Part shown: one piece after another, positions 24,301 to 32,815 of the stretch
Position numbering within the stretch: the stretch's first letter is position 1
How the letters are laid out: each line of letters begins with the position of its first letter
Origin: Alphaproteobacteria bacterium MarineAlpha3_Bin2
GTDB taxonomy: Bacteria > Pseudomonadota > Alphaproteobacteria > Rhodospirillales > Casp-alpha2
NCBI GenBank assembly: GCA_002938315.1
Contig: PTLL01000012.1
Location: 1-43,879 of the forward strand
Length of the DNA: 43,879 nt
Direction: 5' to 3'
Notes under the pieces: model-generated
The model's input: the letters and a program-made list of their open reading frames with translations, nothing else
Told to the model about the DNA's origin: nothing
The model's database searches: none
Translations under genes and position numbers: made by a program

Positions 24301-25845
24301 CTACTTCGTCCGTTTAAGCATCCAGGCCGGGATCAGGGCGGCGATGAAGACCATGGATATTACCAAAAAGGCGTCCTGGAAGCCGAAGGTCTGGGCCTGG
24401 GTGTGGATGACCGCGCTGAGGAAATCATAAGCGCCGGCTTGGCTGGCGGCATCCGGCAACCCGGATTCCGATAACAACCGTTCGACCTTGCCGAGCATCT
24501 CCCGGGTCAGGCTGTTGGCCGAGGTCTGGGTCGCGGCCAGGGCGTCGGCGTGATAGGCGGTGCGGTATTCCATCACCACGACGACGAGGTTGATGCCGAA
24601 GGCGCCGCCCAATTGGCGGGTGAAGTTGTAAGCGCCCGCCGCCTTATTGATCCGGTCCGGCGGAATGCCCCGCATCGCCGCCGCCCCCATGTTCGGCATT
24701 ACCAGGCCCAGTCCTAAGCGGCTGAACACGGCGAACACGGCGACCATCACGAACGGTGTATTAACGTCGCCGCCGGACATCAAATAGGTGGCCAAGGCGA
24801 ACAAGGCGACGCCGGTCATGATCGGGTAATGGGGCGGCACCCGGTCGGCGAGCTTGCCGGCAAACGGAATCATCATCATCAGCAACAGCCCCGCCGGCAT
24901 TAGCACCATCCCCGCCTTGGTCGGGGTAAAGCCCTGGATGGTCTGGGCGAACACGGGGATCGCATAATTGGTGGCGAAGTTGCCGGCGCCAAAGACAAAG
25001 GCGATGACCATGGCGGCGGCGAAGCGGGGATTGAGGAAAAAGGAAAGGTCCAGCAACGGCGCCTTGGCGTGGGCCTGCCAATAGACGAAGGCGGTGGCGG
25101 CGATGATGCCGATAGTGAACAACCCCAAAATGCCGTCGGACCCCCAGCCCCAGCGATGGCCATTGCCGATACCGGTCATCAGGCAGATCAGCCCGGTCGC
25201 TAAAAGCACGTACCCGGTCCAATCGAATGCCGGCAGCCGGCGCGAAAATTTCTTCGACGGCATGAACACCACTCCCATTGCGAAGGAGATCGCCACCAAG
25301 GGCATCGGCACCAGGAAAATGTGCCGCCAGGATAAAGCGTCAATGGTGAAGCCACCGACCAGGGGGCCCAGGCTCGGCGATAAGGTCACGCCCATGCCGT
25401 AGAGCCCCATGGCGAAGCCCCGGCGTTCCGGCGGGAACACCAAAATAATTGTCGCCATCACCAGGGGCTGAATGATACCGGCGGAAAACCCCTGCATGAT
25501 CCGCCCGACGATCAGCATTTCGATGCTGATACTGACGGCGCATACCGCGGACCCGATGGAAAAGATAATCAGGGTTAGGGTATAGGCCAGCCGCTGGCCG
25601 AAGGCGGAGACCATCCACGAATTCAGCAACTGGCTGGCGACCATAGTGGCGACAAACGCCGTCGCCGCCCATTGCGCCATGTCCTGGCCGACGCCATAGG
25701 CGCCCATGATCGACGGCACCGCGACGTTAACCATGGTCGCCGACAGCACCATGGTCATGGCGCCGAGCATACCGGCGGAGGCGACTAGCCAGCGATAGGC
25801 CGGGCCATAGCGTTGAAACTGTTGTTCAAGGGTTGCGGATGTCAA
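24301..25845 (-). CDS. DHA2-family MFS multidrug efflux permease, EmrB-like
   Basis: A 514-residue inner-membrane proton-coupled exporter with about 14 transmembrane helices. Family motifs include VNVAVPSIMGAYG in helix 1, the motif-A-like QLLNSWMVSAFGQRL, GLYGMGVTLSPSLGPLVGGF (motif C) and NFTRQLGGAFGINLV near helix 11. It probably forms a tripartite pump with the membrane-fusion protein encoded just upstream, whose reading frame overlaps this start by 20 bases. The start is TTG at 25845, because an in-frame stop lies six codons above it. No outer-membrane TolC-like gene is in the window. Substrates cannot be read from sequence. Confidence 0.92.
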   Translation of the reverse strand: MTSATLEQQFQRYGPAYRWLVASAGMLGAMTMVLSATMVNVAVPSIMGAYGVGQDMAQWAATAFVATMVASQLLNSWMVSAFGQRLAYTLTLIIFSIGSAVCAVSISIEMLIVGRIMQGFSAGIIQPLVMATIILVFPPERRGFAMGLYGMGVTLSPSLGPLVGGFTIDALSWRHIFLVPMPLVAISFAMGVVFMPSKKFSRRLPAFDWTGYVLLATGLICLMTGIGNGHRWGWGSDGILGLFTIGIIAATAFVYWQAHAKAPLLDLSFFLNPRFAAAMVIAFVFGAGNFATNYAIPVFAQTIQGFTPTKAGMVLMPAGLLLMMMIPFAGKLADRVPPHYPIMTGVALFALATYLMSGGDVNTPFVMVAVFAVFSRLGLGLVMPNMGAAAMRGIPPDRINKAAGAYNFTRQLGGAFGINLVVVVMEYRTAYHADALAATQTSANSLTREMLGKVERLLSESGLPDAASQAGAYDFLSAVIHTQAQTFGFQDAFLVISMVFIAALIPAWMLKRTK

Positions 25846-27001
25846 TGTTGACTTCGACCATCATGCCCGGACGCAGCAGGCCGTCTTTCTGTTGGAGGGC
25901 GATGCGTACCGGTAGGCGTTGGGTGATTTTGGTAAAATTGCCGCTCGGGTTGGGCGACGGCAGCAAGGCGAATTCGCTGGTGGTGGCGTTGCCGATGCTC
26001 AATACCCGGCCTTCGAAGGCGATATCCGGATAGGCATCGACACCCAGTTCGACCCGTTGCCCGATTTTCAGTTTGCGGATCTGGGTTTCCTTGATATTGG
26101 CCTCGATCCAGATTTTGTCGGGGTCGTGAACCAGCGCCAGGCGTTGGCCCGGCGTGACGTATTCCCCGACCTTGACGAAGGTCTTGTCGACGACGCCGTT
26201 CACGGGGCTTTTAATGGTGCGGTCGGCGAGGTCCAGTTTTTGGTGCTCCAGTCGAGCCATCATTTCGGCCTTGCGGTGTTTGAGGATGGATATTTCCCCG
26301 TCCAGCACATCCAGCTTCGTCCGTTCCGCCCCGGCTTCCTTGAGCTTCGCCTGGGCCGCCTTCAAATCGGCGACGGCCATGCGGTTTTCACGGTCAATCT
26401 GTTGCAGGGCGGTATCGGCTTGGTCCAATTGGCGGCGTGAGAAGACCTTGCGGTCGAACAGCGATTTCGCCCGCTGCAGCTCCCGTTTTGCCAGATCCAG
26501 TTGCGGTTGTAATGACGACACCGTGACTTGTGCGGATTCCAATTGCGAACGCTCGGAAGAATACAGGCTGGCGGTCTGCTCATCGACCAGCCGGCGTTCG
26601 GCGGCAAGGCGGCTGCGTTCGGCCTCAATCCCCGATATTTGTGCCTTCAATTCGACGACCCGTAATTTTGATTCACGGGAATCGATGGCCGCCAAGACGT
26701 TGCCGGCGGCGATTGTGCTACCTTCGGTAATGCCTAAGGATGTCACCCAACCGTCAACACGGCTGGAGACGACAATCAAATCGGCCTGGATGCGGGAATC
26801 TTCTGTATAGACGTAATCGATCCGGCTGGTGACCTCGCGGCCACCGTAATAAACGGCGACGCTCAGGATGGCGACAATGAGGACCAGCCGCAACAGCTTG
26901 CGAGAAGGGCGGTCCTGCGCAAATTCCGTTGCCTCGGCGGTCACCGGTTTTTCCGCTTCCGTCAGGGTCTTTTTATTCTTTGGGTCGGTACCGTCGGGCA
27001 T
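25826..27001 (-). CDS. HlyD-family membrane-fusion protein, EmrA-like
   Basis: A 391-residue periplasmic adaptor. It has a cytoplasmic N-terminus, one membrane helix (about 36-54, LLRLVLIVAILSVAVYYGG), a split lipoyl domain and a long coiled coil (about 110-230) full of QLxxAxxxL repeats. A beta-barrel domain follows with PGQRLALVHDPDKIWIEANIKETQ and the EmrA-type ALLPSPNPSGNFTKITQRLPVRI. It should link the EmrB-like permease to an outer-membrane channel. I use the ATG at 27001, the first in frame after the upstream region; the open frame runs on to 27424 but that part lies antisense to plsY. Confidence 0.92.
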   Translation of the reverse strand: MPDGTDPKNKKTLTEAEKPVTAEATEFAQDRPSRKLLRLVLIVAILSVAVYYGGREVTSRIDYVYTEDSRIQADLIVVSSRVDGWVTSLGITEGSTIAAGNVLAAIDSRESKLRVVELKAQISGIEAERSRLAAERRLVDEQTASLYSSERSQLESAQVTVSSLQPQLDLAKRELQRAKSLFDRKVFSRRQLDQADTALQQIDRENRMAVADLKAAQAKLKEAGAERTKLDVLDGEISILKHRKAEMMARLEHQKLDLADRTIKSPVNGVVDKTFVKVGEYVTPGQRLALVHDPDKIWIEANIKETQIRKLKIGQRVELGVDAYPDIAFEGRVLSIGNATTSEFALLPSPNPSGNFTKITQRLPVRIALQQKDGLLRPGMMVEVNIDIRNP

Positions 27002-27037
27002 GAAGGGGTACGTCCATATATATACAACTATCCGGCA

Positions 27038-27051
27038 GGCCCTTAAGGGCC
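27038..27051 (-). promoter_or_regulatory. Perfect palindrome upstream of the efflux pair
   Basis: GGCCCTTAAGGGCC is a 14-base perfect palindrome, 37 bases before the EmrA-like ATG, within a region holding TATACA- and TATATA-like hexamers on the same strand. It could be the operator of a local or distant repressor. No regulator gene adjoins the pair, so this is inferred from position alone. Confidence 0.4.
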
Positions 27052-27129
27052 GCGAGGATTGTATACACTTTAACAGGAATTTTGCGTCGAGGAAATAATG
27101 GCGGAAATTTTGGCAGATAAAGGCGCTAC

Positions 27130-27735
27130 CTAACCGCTGATTTTCGGTTCCTCGCCCTTGAGCATGCGGCGGATATTGGCGTAGTGGCGAATGATCGACA
27201 GCAGCGCCAAAATTGCGGCGGCCACGGCCACCGGTTTGTTGTCCATGCCATAGGCGTAGACCGGGGATGCCGCCAGCGCCACCAAGGCGGCCAGCGACGA
27301 GATCCTGAGCGTACCGGCGACCAGCAACCAAGTAGCGCAGGCGGCGACGCCGACCGGCCAAAAAGCGACCAATAAAATGCCCAAGGTCGTCGCCACCCCT
27401 TTGCCGCCCTTGAATTTCAACCACACCGGAAAATTATGGCCTAGGACCGCCGCGATCCCCGCGATCAGCCCGGAACCGGATCCCCATCCCAGGCCCCATT
27501 CACCGGCGACGAAGGCCAAAGCCAACGCCCCCTTGCCGCCGTCCAGCACCAAGGTCGCCGCGGCCAGGGTTTTGGAGCCGGTGCGCAGCACGTTGGTGGC
27601 GCCGATGTTGCCGGAACCGATTTCCCGCACATCGCCTAAACCGGCGAGTCGCGTCAGCACCAATCCGAAGGGAATGGAACCGATGGCGTAGCCAACCGCA
27701 ATGGCGGCCAGGAAGAAATGCCAAAGGCTGTCCAT
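27130..27735 (-). CDS. plsY: Glycerol-3-phosphate acyltransferase PlsY
   Basis: PlsY transfers an acyl group from acyl-phosphate to glycerol-3-phosphate at the inner membrane, the first step of phospholipid synthesis. The 201-residue protein has five to seven hydrophobic segments and the family motifs GSIPFGLVL, REIGSGNIGATNVLRTG, GHNFPVWLKFKGGKGVATTLG and RHYANIRRMLKGEEPK. It starts three bases after the pyrC' stop and probably belongs to the pyrB-pyrC'-plsY transcript. In many relatives dprA and topA follow directly; here an efflux pair intervenes. Confidence 0.95.
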   Translation of the reverse strand: MDSLWHFFLAAIAVGYAIGSIPFGLVLTRLAGLGDVREIGSGNIGATNVLRTGSKTLAAATLVLDGGKGALALAFVAGEWGLGWGSGSGLIAGIAAVLGHNFPVWLKFKGGKGVATTLGILLVAFWPVGVAACATWLLVAGTLRISSLAALVALAASPVYAYGMDNKPVAVAAAILALLSIIRHYANIRRMLKGEEPKISG

Positions 27736-27738
27736 GAG

Positions 27739-29034
27739 TTATTCGCCCGGTTCGAACACGGTGCGGCCATCGACCACGCACAGCAGCACGCGGCCCTGAA
27801 CCGGGCGGCCGTCGAAGGGGGAATTCTTAGCCTTGCCGCCGAGCGCGTCGGCGTCCACCTTCCAGCCTTGTTCCGGGTCGAACAGCACCAAATCGGCGGG
27901 GCGGCCTGCAATCAACGCGCCGGCGTCTAAGCCCATCAGCCCGGCCGGGGCCGAGGTAATCAGCTTGAGTACGTCCAGAAGCCCCATATGGCCGTTGTGG
28001 TGAAGTTCCAGCGCCACCGCCAGCAATGTACTTAACCCCATGCCGCCCGGGGCGGCTTGCTCAAAGGGCAGGCGTTTGGATTCCTCGTCCCGGGGCGTGT
28101 GATCCGACGCAATGGCATCGATGGTGCCGTCGGCCAGACCCTGGACCACGGCTTGGCGGTCATCCTCGGCGCGTAACGGCGGCGACAGCTTGGCAAAGGT
28201 GCGGTAATCGCCGATGGCGGCTTCGTTCAAGGCAAAATAGGGCGGCGCCGTGTCACAGGTCACGTTGATGCCGCGCCCCTTGGCCCGGCGAATGGCGTCA
28301 ATGCTCTCGGCGGTTGAGACATGGGCGATATGCAGCCGTCCACCGGTCATTTCGGCCAGGCGCACATCGCGCTCGATCATAATCACCTCGGCCTCCGGCG
28401 GAATCCCGAACAGGCCCAGCCGCGTCGCCGTTTCACCGGCATTCATAACGCCGTCGGCGGTCAGCGACGGTTCTTCCGGGTGTTGGACAATCATCAGCCC
28501 GAAGGTGGCGGCATAGCTCAATGCCCGGGCCATCACCTGGGCATCGGCGACGGCCTTGGTGCCGTCGGTAAAGGCGACCGCGCCGGCTTCCGCCAACAGT
28601 CCCAGTTCGGCCAGTTCTCTGCCCTGCAAACCCTTGGTCACGGCGCCGTAGGGATAGACCTTGACCAGCCCCAGTTTGCGGGCGCGGCGGGCGACGAATT
28701 CAACTACCGTCATGTCGTCGATAACGGGGTCGGTGTTGGGAAGGCAGACCGCCGAGGTCACGCCACCGGAAACGGCGGCCTCAGCGGTCGAGGCCAAATC
28801 GCCGATTTCGATCCGCATGTCCACCAGCCCCGGGCTTAAGCATTTGCCGCCGCAATCGACCACCTTGGCGCCTTTGGGCGCGTCTTTTTTCTTGGCCAGT
28901 CCGGGACCGACGTCGGTGATGATTTCACCCTCCGTCAGCAGCCCGCCGATTGTGTCCAGTCCGCTCGCCGGGTCGAGCAGGCGGGCATTGATATAGGCAA
29001 CAGTACCGGAAGATTTTTCGTTGTTCGCCGCCAT
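27739..29034 (-). CDS. Dihydroorotase-like protein, probably inactive (PyrC'/PyrX type)
   Basis: This 431-residue amidohydrolase-fold protein aligns in wording with type I dihydroorotases (VCLPNTDPVIDD, VTCDTAPPYFALNE, DAIASDHTPRDEESK). However, the metal-binding HxH after GLVDM is replaced by Arg-Ile-Glu (residues 74-76). IVQHPEE and HIAHVST keep other histidines. Loss of the first metal ligands argues against catalysis. Noncatalytic PyrC' proteins are known to hold ATCase together in pseudomonads, and its start overlaps the pyrB stop by one base, which fits a structural role with PyrB. An active dihydroorotase should then be encoded elsewhere in the genome. Length is normal for the family. 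Confidence 0.88.
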   Translation of the reverse strand: MAANNEKSSGTVAYINARLLDPASGLDTIGGLLTEGEIITDVGPGLAKKKDAPKGAKVVDCGGKCLSPGLVDMRIEIGDLASTAEAAVSGGVTSAVCLPNTDPVIDDMTVVEFVARRARKLGLVKVYPYGAVTKGLQGRELAELGLLAEAGAVAFTDGTKAVADAQVMARALSYAATFGLMIVQHPEEPSLTADGVMNAGETATRLGLFGIPPEAEVIMIERDVRLAEMTGGRLHIAHVSTAESIDAIRRAKGRGINVTCDTAPPYFALNEAAIGDYRTFAKLSPPLRAEDDRQAVVQGLADGTIDAIASDHTPRDEESKRLPFEQAAPGGMGLSTLLAVALELHHNGHMGLLDVLKLITSAPAGLMGLDAGALIAGRPADLVLFDPEQGWKVDADALGGKAKNSPFDGRPVQGRVLLCVVDGRTVFEPGE

Positions 29035-29996
29035 CAGCCGTCTCCCTCGCTGGAATCTAAGACGAGAAGCTCCAGCACCGCCATGCGTACGGCGACGCCC
29101 ATCTCGACTTGTTCGCGGATGACGCTGCGCCCGACATCGTCGGCGACATCGGTGTCGATTTCAACGCCCCGGTTCATGGGGCCGGGGTGCATGATCAAGG
29201 CGTCTTCCTTGGCATGGCCAAGCTTTTCGTAATCGAGGCCGAAAAAGTGGAAATATTCGCGGACGCTGGGCAGGAAGTTGCCGTTCATGCGTTCGCGCTG
29301 CAACCGCAACATCATGACGATGTCACAGTCTTTGAGGCCGTCGTTCATGTCGTGGAAGACCTCAACGCCCAGTCGTTCGACCTCGGGCGGCACCAGGGTC
29401 TTGGGCGCGATCAAGCGGACCCGCGCGCCCATGGTATTGAGAAGGTGAATGTTCGAGCGCGCCACGCGGCTGTGCAGGATGTCACCGCAGATGGCGACCT
29501 GAAGGCCGCTCAGGTGGCCACGACGCCGCCGGATGGTGAGCGCGTCCAGCAACGCCTGGGTCGGGTGTTCGTGGCTGCCGTCGCCGCCGTTAATGACGGC
29601 GCAGTTGACCTTTTCCGACAGCAGCTTGACGGCGCCGGAATGGGGGTGGCGTACGACCAGAACGTCCGGATGCATGGCGTTCAGGGTCATCGCCGTATCG
29701 ATCAGGGTCTCGCCCTTTTTGACCGAGCTGGTGGCCACCGACATGTTAATGATGTCGCCGCCCAAGCGCTTGCCGGCCAGTTCGAACGAGGTCCGGGTGC
29801 GGGTCGAATCTTCGAAAAATAGGTTGATGATGGTACGGCCGTGCAAAACCGGGCTGGTTTTGTCGGCTCGGCGGTTTTGATCGACGTAGGATTCTGAACG
29901 GTCCAGTAAAATGGATATTTCTTCCGGCGAAAGACCTTCAATGCCGAGCAGATGACGATGGGGAAATTGGACCTTGTCCTTACCATCTTGCTTCAT
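29034..29996 (-). CDS. pyrB: Aspartate carbamoyltransferase catalytic subunit
   Basis: This enzyme joins carbamoyl phosphate and aspartate, the second step of pyrimidine synthesis. The 320-residue protein carries the carbamoyl-phosphate site [15 protein letters not shown] (STRTR at 64-68), the [12 protein letters not shown] loop, [14 protein letters not shown], and the late [12 protein letters not shown]. The protein is the size of PyrB that works with a PyrC-like partner. No regulatory PyrI gene is seen. Its stop overlaps the pyrC' start. It diverges from the sulfotransferase remnant across 77 bases. Confidence 0.96.
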   Translation of the reverse strand: MKQDGKDKVQFPHRHLLGIEGLSPEEISILLDRSESYVDQNRRADKTSPVLHGRTIINLFFEDSTRTRTSFELAGKRLGGDIINMSVATSSVKKGETLIDTAMTLNAMHPDVLVVRHPHSGAVKLLSEKVNCAVINGGDGSHEHPTQALLDALTIRRRRGHLSGLQVAICGDILHSRVARSNIHLLNTMGARVRLIAPKTLVPPEVERLGVEVFHDMNDGLKDCDIVMMLRLQRERMNGNFLPSVREYFHFFGLDYEKLGHAKEDALIMHPGPMNRGVEIDTDVADDVGRSVIREQVEMGVAVRMAVLELLVLDSSEGDG

Positions 29997-30073
29997 AAGC
30001 CGGAAATATATGAACTTAACCCCCGCGGTGCAAGCATTGGCCTAAATGTTGTGTCCCTATAGAGTACCGGCCC

Positions 30074-30921
30074 ATGGAGGAGTACCGAAAAACCCACGAA
30101 CGCCTGGTTCGGGTGTTCGACAAGGAAATCGTTTTCATCATCGGCGCGACCCGGTGGGGAACGGCCTGGTTGCAGCAATGCCTGGATGCCCACCCGGAAA
30201 TTTGCTGCAAGGGTGAAGGCCACTTTACCGACAGCCTGTTCCCGCTGTTGGCGGGGGCCTTCGATGCCTATAACGCCCAGTCCGAAGTGGTCGGCAACCG
30301 TTTGCAGAATTCGGGCTTGCCGGGCAATGCCGCCGGGTTCACCGTCGATGACGTCCATCACCTGATGACCGCCGCCATTGGCCTGATGTTCAGCCGCTGG
30401 GCGGGGGACGGGCAGGTCAAGGTGATCGCCGAAAAAACACCCGAACATATCGTCTCGCTGGACAAGCTGGCTCAATCGGTGCCGTCCATGAAAATCATCC
30501 ATGTTTATCGCGACGCCCGCGACGAAGCGGTGGCGGTGTGGGAATTCAACCAGGGCATCAGCCAGGGCGCATTCCAGCAGAAATATCCCCAGTTCGGAGA
30601 GTACGCCAAGGCTTTGCCGCCAATTGGCGCCAAAGCATTTCCGCCACCCGGACGTTTGAGCGCACCCATAAGGGCCGATGTTGCCATATCCGCGCCGAAG
30701 GCTTCCAGGGCGAGGAGGTGCAATCGCTTCGCCCGCTGTTGAACTTCCTTGGCGTGGATGATAGCGAGACCATCATCGAGAACTGCGCCGACATTGCCTG
30801 GGAGGCGGTGCCCCTGGATGTTGATCCCGGTACTTGGAAGAAGAAATTCGATGCCGACGGTAGGCAATTCTATCAACGCGAATGCGGTGAGCTGCTAAAG
30901 TTGCTGGGCTATGAGGTGTAG
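30074..30921 (+). pseudogene. Sulfotransferase with a single frameshift
   Basis: The N-terminal frame (30074 onward) reads FIIGATRWGTAWLQQCLDAHPEI, the 5'-phosphosulfate-binding loop. It continues to KIIHVYRDARDEAVAVWEF, the 3'-phosphate-binding motif of PAPS-dependent sulfotransferases. Near 30613-30615 the frame is lost at a T3 run; with four T the reading would pass from EYAKA into AANWRQSISATRTFERTH and on to the stop at 30921. The shifted part is undamaged and ends with GELLKLLGYEV, so this is a single lesion: a recent mutation or a base-calling error. If intact it would be about 282 residues. It abuts the YnfA-like gene (TAG then ATG). Confidence 0.75.
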
Positions 30922-31248
30922 ATGAAATCGCTGATCCTCTATATCGCCGCGGCGGGCGCTGAAATCGCCGGCTGTTTCGCCTTCTGGGCCTGGCTGAAGC
31001 TGGGCAAGAGCGGCCTTTGGCTCATTCCCGGCGTCGCCGCCCTGGTGCTCTTCGCTTTTCTGCTGACCAGGATCGATAGCCTGTTCGCCGGGCGCGCTTT
31101 CGCCGCTTACGGCGGCGTTTATATCGCCGCCTCGCTGGTGTGGCTGTGGGCGGTCGAAGGCGCCCGGCCCGACCGCTGGGACGCCATCGGCGCGGTGATC
31201 TGCCTGATCGGCGCCGCCGTCATTCTATTCGGGCCCCGGGCCGCCTAG
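30922..31248 (+). CDS. YnfA/UPF0060-family small membrane protein
   Basis: A 108-residue protein with four hydrophobic helices. It has the family wording [56 protein letters not shown] and [20 protein letters not shown]0060 proteins resemble small multidrug-resistance transporters in size and topology, but their substrate is not settled. The ATG follows the sulfotransferase stop codon without a gap, so its translation probably depends on that upstream frame, which would be altered by the frameshift. Confidence 0.9.
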   Translation: MKSLILYIAAAGAEIAGCFAFWAWLKLGKSGLWLIPGVAALVLFAFLLTRIDSLFAGRAFAAYGGVYIAASLVWLWAVEGARPDRWDAIGAVICLIGAAVILFGPRAA

Positions 31249-31264
31249 GAAGTGGCGTAGGGGC

Positions 31265-32203
31265 TTACCTCACCGTCAGCATGATCACCACCGGCAGGGT
31301 GACGGCGGCGGCGATGGTGCTGGCGGTGATGATGCCGGCCATCAAGGGACCGTCGCCGCCCAATTGGCGCGCCATTACATAGGACGCCCCCGCCACCGGC
31401 AGCGCCATGAACAGCACCGCGACGCTCAACGCCGTGCCGTCGACGCCGAAGGTTACACAGGCGGCGTAGGTGACGGCGGGGGTGATCAGCAATTTCACAA
31501 ACGACGTGCCGAAGACGAATGCTTTCGATTTCATGACGTTGTTGAAATCGAGCCCGGATCCGGCGGCCATCAACCCCAGGGGCAGGGAAGCGGCGCCGAG
31601 GTTCTCAAGAATCGGCCCGATCACCGGTGGCAAGCCGGTGCCGGTTAGGTTCAGTCCGCCGCCGGCAAGACAGGCCAGTATGATCGGGTTTTTTAGCGCC
31701 AAGCCGACGACGCCCCCCCATCCGGGCTGGGCGCCGTTCTCGTGAACCTTGGCCCATCGGATCAAGACGGCGAGGCTGAAGAAATTAGCGATCGGAATGA
31801 CCGCCAACAGGGCGGCGGCGAACAGCGCCAGTCCGGTGTCGCCGAAAAGGGCATAGGCGGTGGGGATGCCGACGAAGGTAGTGGGCCGGATCGCCCCTTG
31901 GAAAACCGACGTAAAGCCGGGGCCGCTTAATCCAGCTTTGTGTAGTCCCGGTCTTCCCATCACTACCAGGCCGGAAATAATCAGCGTCGCCGTGATCAAG
32001 GCCGCCGCCATCGGCAATAGATCGGCGCCGGCGGTCTGGGCGCCACCGATCTTGGTCACCAGCAGCGACGGAAACAGGATGTAAAAGGTCAATTTTTCGG
32101 CCGGCTCCCAGAATGCATCGGTCACGAACCCGCGCCGCTTCAGCCCATAGCCGATGACGATCATCCCGAATACCGGGGCCAGGGCGAATAGGGCTGAGCT
32201 CAT
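31265..32203 (-). CDS. AEC-family (auxin efflux carrier-like) transporter
   Basis: A 312-residue protein with about ten transmembrane helices in two similar halves. It has IVIGYGLKRRGFV at the start, LPSLLVTKIGGAQ, RPTTFVGIPTAYALFGD and NPIILACLAGGGLNLTGTGLPP. This pattern fits the AEC/BART superfamily; bacterial members move small carboxylates such as malate or malonate. The ATG overlaps the ruvX stop in an ATGA, so it is translationally coupled to ruvX. The substrate is unknown. It is convergent with the YnfA-like gene. Confidence 0.87.
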   Translation of the reverse strand: MSSALFALAPVFGMIVIGYGLKRRGFVTDAFWEPAEKLTFYILFPSLLVTKIGGAQTAGADLLPMAAALITATLIISGLVVMGRPGLHKAGLSGPGFTSVFQGAIRPTTFVGIPTAYALFGDTGLALFAAALLAVIPIANFFSLAVLIRWAKVHENGAQPGWGGVVGLALKNPIILACLAGGGLNLTGTGLPPVIGPILENLGAASLPLGLMAAGSGLDFNNVMKSKAFVFGTSFVKLLITPAVTYAACVTFGVDGTALSVAVLFMALPVAGASYVMARQLGGDGPLMAGIITASTIAAAVTLPVVIMLTVR

Positions 32204-32676
32204 CCGGCGTTCGCTGTTTTGATGAAATCCAACGCCCCTTGCAGGATGTAGGCGGCGGCCATTTTATCGACGACCTCGGCGCGGCGTTTGCGGGTCATGT
32301 CGGCCTCGTCAATGAGGACGCGTTGGACGGCGGATGTCGACAGCCGTTCGTCCCAAAAGGCGATCGGAATATCCATCTTCCCCAGCAGGTTGTCGGCGAA
32401 CTGCCGCACCGATTGGCAGCTTGGTCCTTCGGTGCCGTCCATCTGCACCGGCAGCCCTAAGACCAGCCCGCCGATTCCCACTGTTTCGATGATTTCGGCC
32501 AGGCGTTCGGCATCGGCGGTGAATTTTGTCCGCCGGATGGTTTCCATGGGCGTCGCCAGCATGGCCAGAACGTCAGACAGCGCCAAGCCGATGGTCTTGG
32601 CGCCAATATCAAGCCCCAACAGGCGTTGACCGGGCTTCAGCAGGCCTAAGATCGCGTTGATTTCCGTAACCGCCAC
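32200..32676 (-). CDS. ruvX: Putative pre-16S rRNA nuclease / Holliday junction resolvase-fold protein YqgF
   Basis: A 158-residue RNase H-fold nuclease of the YqgF family. It has the first acidic strand GLDIGAKTIGLALSD, GLPVQMDGTEGPSCQSV, FWDERLSTSAV and the last Asp in VDKMAAAYILQ. In E. coli the protein takes part in the final 5' processing of 16S rRNA; the resolvase role is by fold. The start is a GTG at 32676 with AAAGGA eight bases upstream. The AEC transporter follows with a four-base overlap. Confidence 0.93.
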   Translation of the reverse strand: MAVTEINAILGLLKPGQRLLGLDIGAKTIGLALSDVLAMLATPMETIRRTKFTADAERLAEIIETVGIGGLVLGLPVQMDGTEGPSCQSVRQFADNLLGKMDIPIAFWDERLSTSAVQRVLIDEADMTRKRRAEVVDKMAAAYILQGALDFIKTANAG

Positions 32677-32815
32677 CCTGAATTTCCTTTGTTATCGAAC
32701 TCAAAAAAACCTGCTTCCTCAAAAGACAGTGGAGGCAACGCGCCACGTTGGCTATCATAGCTTTAGCCTCTGTTATACCTAATTTTAAGCGCCGGGGGGG
32801 CTTAGGCTGCTCTTA

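Noticed and set aside
27002-27424. N-terminal extension of the EmrA-like frame
   Set aside because: It runs antisense through plsY and the intergenic region, is compositionally odd, and the family N-terminus starts at 27001.
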